Part shown: positions 7,101 to 12,863 of the stretch, in pieces
Layout: the number at the start of each line of letters is the position of its first letter
How positions within the stretch are numbered: position 1 is the stretch's first letter
The notes under the pieces: model-generated
The model's database searches: none
The model's input: the letters and a program-made list of their open reading frames with translations, nothing else
What the model was told of the DNA's origin: nothing
Assembly (NCBI GenBank): GCA_036503065.1
Contig: DASXXM010000302.1
Span: 1 to 12,885, forward strand
DNA: 12,885 nucleotides
Direction of reading: 5' to 3'
From: DATEPR01 sp036503065
GTDB taxonomy: Bacteria > Actinomycetota > Actinomycetes > Mycobacteriales > Pseudonocardiaceae
Made by a program: the position numbers and the translations under genes

Positions 7101-7421
7101 GTGGCGTCCACAGTGGCCAACACGATCACGATCGCACTGCCGGCGTCGGGTTTCGGTACCCCGGCCACCGGTTGGGGCTTCGCGGAGGTACTGACCGGAC
7201 AGGACGGCTTCAGCCCGGATCAGGCACGTTCCTTCGCTGCCACGCCACAGCCTTTCGCCTTCGGCGTCTGTGCCGCCGGGAACAATGCGCCGATCTGCTC
7301 CGCCGACCCGGCCACCGTGCCGAAGGCGATGGACGTGCTGACTCCGCCCGGTGTCACCCAGTCCGTCGAACTCAACCCGACGACCGGTCCCGTCGCGATC
7401 CGCGCCGTGCCGGTCGGTTGA
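4161..7421 (+). CDS. Secreted GH15 glucodextranase / glucoamylase, four-domain
   Basis: Predicted 1086-residue exported exo-acting alpha-glucosidase. A Sec signal peptide (K/R start, LVLFALLLAGL core, cleavage after ATASA near residue 25) is followed by four parts: an N-terminal beta-sandwich (about 30-285), the (alpha/alpha)6 GH15 catalytic barrel (about 300-750), an Ig-like domain B (about 755-850) and a C-terminal binding module (about 858-1086). This is the domain order of Arthrobacter globiformis glucodextranase, which releases beta-glucose from non-reducing ends of dextran. The general acid is likely E471 in GVERWEEQSGYSPST and the general base E687 in GLVPEQAWE. An insertion with two cysteines (GDCYQPSQSSCTIQ) precedes the GEPWPTT segment and may form a disulfide. 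The ATG lies 26 bp after the aldo-keto reductase stop with only a weak AGGA-type ribosome site, so it may be the last gene of the operon. Alpha-1,4 versus alpha-1,6 preference is uncertain. Confidence 0.9.
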   Translation: MKSRSAVTLVLFALLLAGLPATASATGVAPGGPGATSWFDLARKDCVGTATGTGSKVWYTVAGGVLSDVYEPTVDNTNVSTLQYVVTDGHFTDLQTRDLTYTVSADRTGMACTVTATSAAHGYQLVTTYVTDPGRDTVLMHTDLRGHHTNGLRVYARLDAHVNGNGGGGTANGGADTGVVADGVPVVFDTSTVSQAANRDYAVPTFMALAGREHGAATVGYAGTASDGLTALDATHTLGTTYDSAPNGHIVAVSDVTPRRGGNIDLALGFGRTRQGALGTAGASLSRPFEQVQDRYEHGWQAYDATLRRPKTLAAKYYLSANVLKASEDKTFPGAVVASLASPWGQAVNAGTLVGGRPVYFGSYREVFSRDLYEVFTGLLTDGDLATARDTARFLLEKQQLADGRIPRNSLVNGKSAPDTGGDQLDETAYPILMAWQSGLSGDTTLWQQHIRPAADFLVAHGPSFGVERWEEQSGYSPSTIAAEIAGLSAATSIAALHGDTDRAQLYQATADAFQRNIKNWTVTTTGPDGPRYFIRLSKTGDPNAAITYSLGNGGPTLDQRQVIDGGFQELVRLGELSPTDPDVTASLAVLDKQIAVTTPSGTGFYRYGNAASLGSADGYGDCYQPSQSSCTIQGEPWPTTNTGTGHLWPVLSGERAESDIARHQPGANDLLAAMTKFSSGVGLVPEQAWETANVPASPFGSDPTTASIGFTDGSAAGSASPLSWAQAQELRLIINTGVGRITEQPAVTANRYVNNPAPGALAVTLTAPTPNSTVESSSTTVAGTTAPGAHVVIESTDIDTGATASTTSTTAAANGAFSVTTPIGFGTNVLTATAASSSGATGYAQLSVVGDIVGGTTVLDVTDPSGDDNGPGTYQYPTSTNFAPGSFDITRFQVIALGSTVYLRTTLRTLVPTFGNVMGAQLLDIYVHTPAGTPTSTAAAFPSRNYTIADPWSQRLEVQGFAAPNWVDANGNSLGTPAVVASTVANTITIALPASGFGTPATGWGFAEVLTGQDGFSPDQARSFAATPQPFAFGVCAAGNNAPICSADPATVPKAMDVLTPPGVTQSVELNPTTGPVAIRAVPVG

Positions 7422-7464
7422 GCCGCGACGTTTGACGTGCTGGCGCCCTGGATACCCGCTGTCT

Positions 7465-7487
7465 GTGCCGGCGGTCGGCGTCGGCAC
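7465..7487 (+). terminator. Possible hairpin terminator after the glycosidase gene
   Basis: GTGCCG (7465-7470) and CGGCAC (7482-7487) form a perfect 6-bp stem with an 11-nt loop, 44 bp after the glycosidase stop. There is no T-run, as is common in high-GC actinomycetes. It could separate this transcript from the membrane-protein gene starting at 7518, though short GC stems are frequent by chance here. Confidence 0.35.
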
Positions 7488-7517
7488 GTGAACATGGACA
7501 GGGCGAGGTGATCAAGG

Positions 7518-8153
7518 ATGGTCACGGTCAGCGGCGGTCGGATCGGCAGCGGTCGCTCCCTTGCGGTGTGGCGGGTGCCCAGGACGCGCGGCGCGGCCAG
7601 CGGCGTCCTTCTGGTCCTGCTCGGTGCCTGGGGCGCGTTGGTGCCGTTCATCGGTCCGCATTTCGGTTACGCGTACACGCCGAACGAGACCTGGACCATG
7701 ACCGCGGGGCGGTTGTGGCTCGAGGTGGTGCCGGGTGCGGTCGCCGTGCTCGGCGGGTTGATTCTGATCGGCAGCGCCAGCAGGGCGATCGGCCTGTGGG
7801 CCGGTTGGCTGACCGCGGTTGCCGGTGCGTGGTTCGCGGTCGGGCCGGTGATCAGCAGGCTGTGGGGCGGGCAGCCGCAGCCGGGGTCGCCGGTCGGCGG
7901 CAGCGCGGTCACCTCCGTCGTCGAGGAGATCGGGTTCTTCACCGGGCTCGGCGTGGTGATCGTGTTCCTTGCCGCGACGGCGCTGGGCCGCTTCAGCGTG
8001 ATCGGCGTCAGGGAGGCGATGGCGCACGCCGCGCCGGTCGTCGAGGAACTGCCGCCCGCCGAACCGCAGGAGAACACCGGCGAGGCACGGCATGCCGCGG
8101 CGGAAACCACCAGGATCCAGCCGGTGGAGAACGGGACCGACGTCAGCCGCTGA
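7518..8153 (+). CDS. Integral membrane protein with cytoplasmic C-terminal tail, function unknown
   Basis: A 211-residue product with no family I can name. Four hydrophobic helices are apparent: about 26-47 (GAASGVLLVLLGAWGALVPF), 71-92 (LEVVPGAVAVLGGLILIGSA), 95-115 (AIGLWAGWLTAVAGAWFAVGP) and 138-157 (FFTGLGVVIVFLAATALGRF). A short basic N-terminus precedes them and a polar, Glu/Pro/Ala-rich tail of about 45 residues follows. The loop after TM1 (IGPHFGYAYTPNETWTMT) is aromatic-rich. The ATG is preceded by AAGG a few bases upstream and a more distant GAGG (7504-7507). The gene is 96 bp after the glycosidase stop with a weak hairpin between, and its 3' end overlaps the convergent transporter gene by 11 bp. 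Confidence 0.72.
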   Translation: MVTVSGGRIGSGRSLAVWRVPRTRGAASGVLLVLLGAWGALVPFIGPHFGYAYTPNETWTMTAGRLWLEVVPGAVAVLGGLILIGSASRAIGLWAGWLTAVAGAWFAVGPVISRLWGGQPQPGSPVGGSAVTSVVEEIGFFTGLGVVIVFLAATALGRFSVIGVREAMAHAAPVVEELPPAEPQENTGEARHAAAETTRIQPVENGTDVSR

Positions 8154-9069
8154 CCGGTTCCGCCAGCGGTGCCGCAACCACCGGCCTCGGCGTTCGGCGT
8201 TCGTGCCAGCCGAGTCCGGTGACCGCGGCGACGACAACGACAAGGCCGATCCACTGGGTCGCGGTCAGCCGCGCGCCCAACACGGTCACCCCGATGAGGG
8301 CCGCGGTCGCCGGGAACGTCAACTCGGCGAGCGTGGCCCTTGCCGCCGGCGTGGTCCGCAGGCCGACGTAGTACAGGCTCAGCGCCAGCAGGCCGGGCAC
8401 GAGCGCGAGCAGCACGAGGCCGAGCGCGTCGCCGAAGCGCACGGTCGGACTCGTGCCGGTGACCGCGACGATCGCCGTCGCGCCGAGCAGACCGAAGAAG
8501 TACCGCAGCACGGTGAGCTGGTGCGGCGTGAGCCGACCGCTGACGAGCCTGCCGAGCACGGTGCCGCCGGCCCACAGTGCGGCGGCACCGAGCGCCAGAA
8601 GTGCCGACCAGGCAGCGGTCACGGTGACCTGCACCGGGTTCGGGAAGGTCAGCAGCCACGCGCCGGCCAGCGCCGGCAGCGCGAACCACAGGTAGCCGCG
8701 CCGCAGCCGTTCGCCCAGCAGCACGCGCGCGGCCAGTATCGCGAACACCGGCTGGAACTTCTGCAACACCAACGGGGTCACCGGATCGCCGAGCGCGAAC
8801 GCCTCGGTGAACAGCGCCGTCGCCAGCGCGGACGCGCCCACCCCGACCGCCACCACGGCCGCTCGCTCCCGCCCGCGCAGCCGGCGGAACGCCCGCAGTG
8901 CGCCGGGCAGCCAGGGCAGCAGTACGAACAGGGCGATGACGTGTTCCCAGAGGACCACCGCCGCCGCCGGCACCCTGTCCGCCAACGGCTTGCGCAGCAA
9001 CGCATCCGTGCCCCAGAGTGCGGCCGACAACGCGACCAGCCAGGTCCGGTCCTTCTGCGGCGTGTCCAT
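8143..9069 (-). CDS. EamA/DMT-superfamily transporter
   Basis: Predicted 308-residue inner-membrane transporter of the drug/metabolite superfamily, built from two EamA repeats of about five helices each (about residues 10-138 and 153-288). Repeat 1 has WLVALSAALWGTDALLRKP, the family's conserved N-terminal W-G pattern, and ALGDPVTPLVLQKFQPVFAILAARVLLGERL. Repeat 2 has the parallel TPAARATLAELTFPATAALIGVTVLGARL. Such proteins export amino acids, nucleosides or drugs, or import metabolites; the substrate is not evident. The start is well supported by GGGGAGA about 5 nt upstream of the ATG. It is divergent from the nucleoside hydrolase across 74 bp, so a nucleoside, base or pentose substrate is possible but unproven. 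The stop region overlaps the convergent membrane-protein gene by 11 bp. Confidence 0.87.
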   Translation of the reverse strand: MDTPQKDRTWLVALSAALWGTDALLRKPLADRVPAAAVVLWEHVIALFVLLPWLPGALRAFRRLRGRERAAVVAVGVGASALATALFTEAFALGDPVTPLVLQKFQPVFAILAARVLLGERLRRGYLWFALPALAGAWLLTFPNPVQVTVTAAWSALLALGAAALWAGGTVLGRLVSGRLTPHQLTVLRYFFGLLGATAIVAVTGTSPTVRFGDALGLVLLALVPGLLALSLYYVGLRTTPAARATLAELTFPATAALIGVTVLGARLTATQWIGLVVVVAAVTGLGWHERRTPRPVVAAPLAEPVSG

Positions 9070-9143
9070 CGTCTCCCCAGGTCCGCGGTCTGCCTGTGGA
9101 TAACCGGCGCCCCCGTCAGGACATTCCGTGTAAAACTCGAACC
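9070..9143. promoter_or_regulatory. Divergent promoter region between the transporter and nucleoside hydrolase genes
   Basis: Only 74 bp separate the two divergent start codons, so both promoters and any shared operator must lie here. GTGTAAAACT at 9128-9137 is the most AT-rich stretch, but it starts only about 15 bp before the hydrolase ATG; if it were a -10 element the leader would be very short. No clear Shine-Dalgarno precedes that ATG. A lone TGTGGATAA (9095-9103) matches a DnaA box but stands alone. Confidence 0.4.
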
Positions 9144-10106
9144 ATGACGGAGATCATCCTGGATGTGGACACCGGAGTGGACGATGCGCTCGCGATCCTG
9201 TTCGCGGTGCGCCACCCCGGCCTGCGGCTGCGTGCGATCACGTGCGTCGCCGGCAACGCCGATGTCGACCAGGTCGTGGCCAACACGCTGCGGGTGCTGG
9301 ACGCGGCAGGCGCACCGGACGTGCCGGTGGCCAGGGGCGCGGACCGTCCGTTGCTGGAACCGCGACGGGACGCCCGGCACGTGCACGGCACGGACGGCAT
9401 GGCCGATCTCGGCCTGCCCGCATCGGCCCGCAGGCCCGCGGACGTGCACGCGGTGGAGTTATTGCGGCGGGAGATCATGGCTGGGTCTACACCCGTGACG
9501 TTGGTCACGTTGGCTCCGTTGACCAACATCGCCCTGCTGTTGCGTACCTACCCGGAGGTGACCCAGCGGATCGCCAGGGTGATGACGATGGGCGGGTCCG
9601 CGTCGATCGGCAATGCCAGCGCGGTCGCCGAGTTCAACGTCTGGCACGACCCGGAGGCGGCGGCGATCGTGTTCGGCGCGGGCCTGCCGTTGACGATGTA
9701 CGGGCTCGACGTGTTCTACGGCCCCGCCCTGCCGCGCGCGACAGCGACCGAACTGGTGGCGGCCGCGGAGCCGGGCGCGTCGTTGGCCGGACGGCTGCTG
9801 TCGTTCCTGTCCGACCGGTACGGACACGACCACCGGATTCCGGAGCCCGGTGGCGCCGGGCTCGGTGATGCCGGCGCGGTGTGCGCGGTCGCCGATCCGG
9901 ACGGGTTGACCACCAGGGCGTTGCCGGTGACCGTCGCGCTGGCCGACCGGCTGACCAGGGGGCAGACCGTGGTGGACCACCGGAACGTCGTCGGTGAGGA
10001 CGCGGCACACGGGATGATCGACGAGCGGGCACTGGTCGAGGTGGCACTCGGCGTGGACGGGCCGCGCTATCGGGATCTGTTCCTGGCCACGCTGACGGGC
10101 AGGTGA
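9144..10106 (+). CDS. Inosine-uridine preferring nucleoside hydrolase (IunH family)
   Basis: Predicted 320-residue cytosolic N-ribosidase that splits (deoxy)ribonucleosides into free base and pentose. The N-terminal calcium/ribose-binding signature appears as DVDTGVDDA (residues 7-15; D7, D9, D13, D14). Other family marks are AITCVAGNADVDQVVANTL (31-49), TLVTLAPLTNIALLL (119-133), MTMGG, and AEFNVWHDPEAA (162-173) with the ribose-contacting Asn. The C-terminal metal ligand is D242 in GLGDAGAVCAVADPD (239-253). The residue before it, His (H241 in Crithidia IU-nucleoside hydrolase, the leaving-group acid), is Gly here. Such replacements occur in other hydrolase subgroups, so activity is plausible but base preference may differ. 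The stop overlaps the ribokinase start, indicating a coupled nucleoside-salvage pair. Length is normal for the family. Confidence 0.9.
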   Translation: MTEIILDVDTGVDDALAILFAVRHPGLRLRAITCVAGNADVDQVVANTLRVLDAAGAPDVPVARGADRPLLEPRRDARHVHGTDGMADLGLPASARRPADVHAVELLRREIMAGSTPVTLVTLAPLTNIALLLRTYPEVTQRIARVMTMGGSASIGNASAVAEFNVWHDPEAAAIVFGAGLPLTMYGLDVFYGPALPRATATELVAAAEPGASLAGRLLSFLSDRYGHDHRIPEPGGAGLGDAGAVCAVADPDGLTTRALPVTVALADRLTRGQTVVDHRNVVGEDAAHGMIDERALVEVALGVDGPRYRDLFLATLTGR

Positions 10107-10915
10107 TGGGCGCCGTCTGCGTGGTCGGGTCGCTGAACATCGATCTCGTGACCACGGTGGCCCGACATCCCGGTCCCGGCGAGACGGTGCACGGCAACGG
10201 GTTGCGGCGACTGCCCGGCGGGAAGGGCGCGAACCAGGCCCTTGCCGCGGCGCGGGCCAGGGCCACCACGGCGCTGTGCGGCCGGATCGGCGCGGACGGC
10301 GTCGACTATCGGGACGGTCTTGCCGCCCGTGGGGTCGACTGCGCCGGGGTGCTCGCCGTGCCGGACACCGCGTCCGGACACGCGCTGATCGCGGTGGACG
10401 AGCACGGCGAGAACACGATCATCGTGATCCCGGACGCGAACGCGGTGCTGACGGCGGTGGAGGTGGACCGGCACGCGGCCGCCATCGCAGGGGCCGACGT
10501 GGTGCTGTTGCAACTGGAGATTCCGCTGCCCGCGGTGGTGCGGGCGGCCGAGTTGGCTCGCGCGGCCGGGGTGCGGGTGATGCTGAATCCGTCGCCGTGG
10601 ACGGTGCCGCCAGCGGCGCTGCTCGCGGTGGCCGATCCGTTGGTGGTCAACGAACACGAGGCGAGCGAACTGCCGCCGGGGGTGGCCGGCTCGGTGTGCG
10701 TGACGCTGGGCGCGGCGGGGGCGCGGTGGGCTGGCTTGGCCGTGCCGGCGCCTGCTGGTGACGTGGTCGACACCACCGGCGCCGGGGACAGCTTCACCGG
10801 CGCGCTGGCCGCGGCGTTGGCGGCGGGCGCGGACCGGTCGGCGGCGCTGCGGTCGGCCGTTGCCGCGGGGACGGCGGCGTGCGGCTGGCTCGGTGCGCAA
10901 GGCTGGGAGTTGTAG
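10106..10915 (+). CDS. rbsK: Ribokinase (PfkB family carbohydrate kinase)
   Basis: Predicted 269-residue kinase that would phosphorylate ribose to ribose 5-phosphate using ATP. Visible motifs are VGSLNIDLV (7-15) with the sugar-binding Asn and Asp, PfkB signature 1 as LPGGKGANQA (36-45), VNEHEASE (181-188), and signature 2 as DTTGAGDSFTGAL (222-234) with the catalytic base D228. It is about 35 residues shorter than E. coli RbsK: the segment between NEHEA and the VCVTLG strand, usually about 40-45 residues, is reduced to about 12. The ATG shares its A with the hydrolase TGA (GTGATG); a GTG three bases earlier (10103) is an equally possible start. An upstream GGGCAGG serves as ribosome site. 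Coupling with the nucleoside hydrolase supplies the ribose substrate, which supports ribokinase over another PfkB sugar kinase. Confidence 0.88.
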   Translation: MGAVCVVGSLNIDLVTTVARHPGPGETVHGNGLRRLPGGKGANQALAAARARATTALCGRIGADGVDYRDGLAARGVDCAGVLAVPDTASGHALIAVDEHGENTIIVIPDANAVLTAVEVDRHAAAIAGADVVLLQLEIPLPAVVRAAELARAAGVRVMLNPSPWTVPPAALLAVADPLVVNEHEASELPPGVAGSVCVTLGAAGARWAGLAVPAPAGDVVDTTGAGDSFTGALAAALAAGADRSAALRSAVAAGTAACGWLGAQGWEL

Positions 10916-10983
10916 GTGGGCCAATTGACGCATTCACCTTTGACGACGTTCCACAACCCATTCGCCAACCTATTTCGCAGCCT

Positions 10984-11016
10984 GCCGGTCGATTACGCAT
11001 CGCGTTAATGTCCGGC
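10984..11016. terminator. Probable bidirectional hairpin between the convergent ribokinase and GbsR-like genes
   Basis: GCCGG (10984-10988) pairs with CCGGC (11012-11016), and the interior ATTACGC / GCGTTAAT pairs around an ATC loop with one bulged T. The whole 33 bp can therefore fold into a long imperfect stem on either strand. It sits in a noticeably AT-richer 151-bp gap between two gene ends, where a shared terminator is expected. No strong T-run follows on either side. The rest of the gap (10916-11066) shows no gene. Confidence 0.5.
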
Positions 11017-11066
11017 CATTTCCCTACGTCGTGCGGCTGAGTTTTCCGGCTGGCACAAAGTCAGGT

Positions 11067-11564
11067 TCAGCGCCGGTCGCGCCAGCGGTCCATGGCCGCC
11101 GGAATCACGGTCCGGAGGAACTGGAAGAAGTCGCTCATCTCGGCGAGCCGGCCCGCGGCCTGCGTGTCCGCACCGACGGCGGCGATCCCGGCGTTGAGGT
11201 GGTCGCCCCACTTGGTAACCGAGTTCAGGCGGCGGCTGACCACGTGGTACCAGACGTCGTCATCGACCCGGAACAGGTCCCGCCGGGAACCTGGCTCGCG
11301 GTCGCGGCTGACCAGGTCCAGTTGCAGGAGGAAGCGAACGGCACCGGAGATCGCGGCCGGGCTGACGCGCAGGCGCTCGGCCAGGTCGGCCGCGGTGAGC
11401 GCGGAGGTCTCGCTGGCCAGGAGCGTGACGAAGGCCCGTGCCGGCATCCGCGGCCAACCCGCCTCGACCAGGACGGAGGAGAAGCGCTCGACGAACTGGG
11501 ACACGGCGGTCTCGTCCCGGCCCCGCCCCTCAGCCGCGCGGTCGTTGGTGGGCGCCTCGGTCAC
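11067..11564 (-). CDS. GbsR/MarR-type winged-helix transcriptional regulator
   Basis: Predicted 165-residue DNA-binding repressor. After a polar N-terminal stretch and a helix FVERFSSVLVEAGWPRMPARAFVTLL (about 24-49; typical GbsR/MarR dimer helix with GWPRMPAR), the winged HTH covers about residues 54-103. The helix-turn-helix is LTAADLAERLRVSPAAISGAVRFL (56-79), followed by the wing SRDREPGSRRDLFRV. The C-terminal half is helical and includes WYHVVSRRL and FFQFLRTVIPAAMDRWRDRR. In actinomycetes such proteins often repress an adjacent membrane-protein or exporter gene, but none is adjacent here, so the target is unknown. The start is GTG at 11564; GAGGAG lies 11 nt upstream, somewhat far but the only good site. 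A symmetric element upstream suggests autoregulation. Confidence 0.83.
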   Translation of the reverse strand: MTEAPTNDRAAEGRGRDETAVSQFVERFSSVLVEAGWPRMPARAFVTLLASETSALTAADLAERLRVSPAAISGAVRFLLQLDLVSRDREPGSRRDLFRVDDDVWYHVVSRRLNSVTKWGDHLNAGIAAVGADTQAAGRLAEMSDFFQFLRTVIPAAMDRWRDRR

Positions 11565-11602
11565 GGTCCGGTCAACTCCTCGGTCGGGCAGTGTCGACCG
11601 AG

Positions 11603-11636
11603 TTTATACGCTTCACCAACTTCACGACTTTGTGAA
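11603..11636 (-). promoter_or_regulatory. Promoter/operator region of the GbsR-like gene (TTCAC-N6-GTGAA)
   Basis: On the minus strand, TATAAA (11608-11603) is a good -10 candidate about 40 bp before the GTG start. Just upstream lies a perfect inverted repeat, TTCAC (11621-11625), 6 bp, GTGAA (11632-11636), plus a second half-site CTTCACC at 11611-11617. A 16-bp symmetric site abutting a -10 box is where an autorepressor of this size would bind. No clear -35 hexamer is present at standard spacing. That this regulator itself binds here is inference. Confidence 0.5.
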
Positions 11637-11721
11637 CATCGTTTACGGCGATCAGCAGGCCGGGGCGCCGATCGGTTGGCTGGTGACCATTGTGTCCATC
11701 GGGCCGGCCTGATCGGATGCC

Positions 11722-11750
11722 GCCGGCGGGGGCTGGGCCGACCCGCCGGC
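11722..11750 (-). terminator. Strong hairpin terminator after the DUF397 gene
   Basis: GCCGGCGGG (11722-11730) and CCCGCCGGC (11742-11750) form a perfect 9-bp all-GC stem with an 11-nt loop, starting 4 bp after the DUF397 stop codon in the direction of transcription. It lacks a T-run, like many actinomycete hairpin terminators. The position makes it the likely end of the XRE/DUF397 transcript. Confidence 0.7.
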
Positions 11751-11754
11751 GTCA

Positions 11755-11958
11755 TCAGTGGTCCAGTTCGCCGCGTCGGATCACATCGAGCAGGGCCGAG
11801 AGGCTCGCGACCGCGCACGCCAGTATCGGACCGACGCGGTTCTTGCTGTCCCTGATCGTGGCGACCGGACCGTCCACCCTCAACTCGACACAGTTCTGCG
11901 ACGGGTTGCTCCGGGAACTCTTGCACCAACCTGTACCGCCCTTGACTTGGCTGTACAT
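11755..11958 (-). CDS. DUF397 domain protein, partner of the upstream XRE regulator
   Basis: Predicted 67-residue protein made of a single DUF397 domain, a small actinobacterial family almost always encoded next to an XRE-DUF5753 regulator. The hallmarks are visible: W11-CKSSRSNPSQNCVEL (11-26), the IRDSKNRVGPIL strand pair (35-46; normally RDSKdp.GP.L), and the C-terminal helix SLSALLDVIRRGELD (52-66). The ATG shares one base with the regulator's TGA (TGATG) and has GGAG 7 nt upstream; a TTG immediately before it (11961) is an alternative start. In Streptomyces such pairs influence development and antibiotic production and have been proposed to behave like toxin-antitoxin modules. The molecular role of DUF397 here is unknown. 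Confidence 0.88.
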   Translation of the reverse strand: MYSQVKGGTGWCKSSRSNPSQNCVELRVDGPVATIRDSKNRVGPILACAVASLSALLDVIRRGELDH

Positions 11959-12833
11959 CAAGTCTCCAATTCCTTACAGGCCCGGCGAATCGCCTCCAGC
12001 GACGCCTCGCGATCCAACGCACGGTCAACGGCCTCGGTGAAACTGGCGATCAACTCCCCGACCACCTGTGGTTTCTCGATGAGGTTTCCGGTGGTCACGG
12101 CTTCCTGCCATACCATGTCCGGCAGCCATTGCGATGCGAAGGACAAAATCTTGAGACTGCCGCCGATCACCGGATGGGCACCCGCGTGATAGGGCATGAC
12201 GTGCACGTGCAGGTGGTCGGGCCGGTCCTCGATGATCGTGCACAGCCGTTCCAACTGGTGCGCCTGCACTTCGCGGCTGCCGACCTCCTGGCGCAGCGCG
12301 GTCTGGCCGATGAGAACGGTGAACTCCGGCGGGTTGGCGCCATTCAGCCGATTCTGGCGCGCCAGCCGGGACTCCACTCGGGGGCCGACGTCGACCGGCT
12401 TGATGTAGGGAGAACCGCCGAGGATCATCGCCCTGGCATAGTCGGCGGTCTGCAGCAGACCGGGAATGGTCTCGGCCGCGTACTCTTGTTGGACGGTGGC
12501 GCCGGCCTCCAGGCCGATGAACCGGAGAAAATCGTCGGAGTACAGGCGGGCGTAGTCGTCCCACCATTCGCGCCGGTCGGCCTGCACCCGCAGTGCGTCC
12601 AGTTCGGCCAGTTCGTCGCCGGAGAGCTCGTAGATCCCGGCCAGCTCGGTGAGCTTGGTGGAGGTCAGGCGGCGTTTGGCGATCTCGATCGAGGACAGGT
12701 TGTTCCCCCCTATCCCGGTGATCCGACCGACCGCCGCCGCTGTCAGTCCGAGTTGGTCCCGACGGGCCCGAAGGCGAAGTCCCAGTTCGACCGCTTTGAC
12801 CGTACTGGAGATGGGCTCGCTGGCCATTGTCAC
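11958..12833 (-). CDS. XRE family HTH regulator with DUF5753 domain
   Basis: Predicted 291-residue regulator. An N-terminal Cro/C1-type HTH lies at about residues 17-72 (LGLRLRARRDQLGLTAAAVGR with NNLSSIEIAKRRLT), followed by WWDDYARLYSDDFLRFIGLEAGA and a long DUF5753 sensor-like domain (about 105-285). DUF5753 marks include QEYAAETIPGLLQTADYARAM, VESRLARQNRL, PEFTVLIGQTALRQEVG, HLHVHVMPYHAGAHPVIGG and the end FTEAVDRALDREASLEAIR. This architecture is typical of the WhiJ-like actinobacterial regulators paired with DUF397 proteins. The GTG at 12833 was chosen because GGGGAG lies 5 nt upstream; an ATG two codons later (12827) and an ATG at 12860 are alternatives. The stop is coupled to the DUF397 start (TGATG). 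Confidence 0.88.
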   Translation of the reverse strand: MTMASEPISSTVKAVELGLRLRARRDQLGLTAAAVGRITGIGGNNLSSIEIAKRRLTSTKLTELAGIYELSGDELAELDALRVQADRREWWDDYARLYSDDFLRFIGLEAGATVQQEYAAETIPGLLQTADYARAMILGGSPYIKPVDVGPRVESRLARQNRLNGANPPEFTVLIGQTALRQEVGSREVQAHQLERLCTIIEDRPDHLHVHVMPYHAGAHPVIGGSLKILSFASQWLPDMVWQEAVTTGNLIEKPQVVGELIASFTEAVDRALDREASLEAIRRACKELET

Positions 12834-12848
12834 GTGTACTCCCCTGAT

Positions 12849-12863
12849 GCTGTCATCCACAGC
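12849..12863. promoter_or_regulatory. Candidate operator upstream of the XRE gene (GCTGT-N5-ACAGC)
   Basis: A symmetric 15-bp element, GCTGT (12849-12853), 5 bp, ACAGC (12859-12863), sits 15 bp upstream of the regulator's GTG. Next to it CGCTTCACC (12863-12871) repeats a 9-mer found in the GbsR-like promoter (11609-11617). Cro/C1-type regulators often repress their own promoter through such sites, but 5-bp arms are weak evidence and the promoter is partly cut by the window end. Confidence 0.3.

Noticed and set aside
6050..7435. 461-codon plus-strand frame overlapping the glycosidase C-terminus
   Set aside because: Extremely Arg/His-rich out-of-frame translation of the Ig-like and C-terminal domains; no family features.
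9095..9103. Perfect DnaA box TGTGGATAA as a replication origin hint
   Set aside because: A single box in a 74-bp divergent promoter region with no dnaA, dnaN or box cluster; most likely chance.
8092..9147. 351-codon plus-strand frame opposite the EamA transporter
   Set aside because: Gln/Arg-rich shadow without hydrophobic structure; the minus strand encodes a clear ten-helix transporter with a good ribosome site.
10067..10933. 288-codon minus-strand frame opposite ribokinase
   Set aside because: Arg/His/Gly-rich shadow of a gene with both PfkB signatures.
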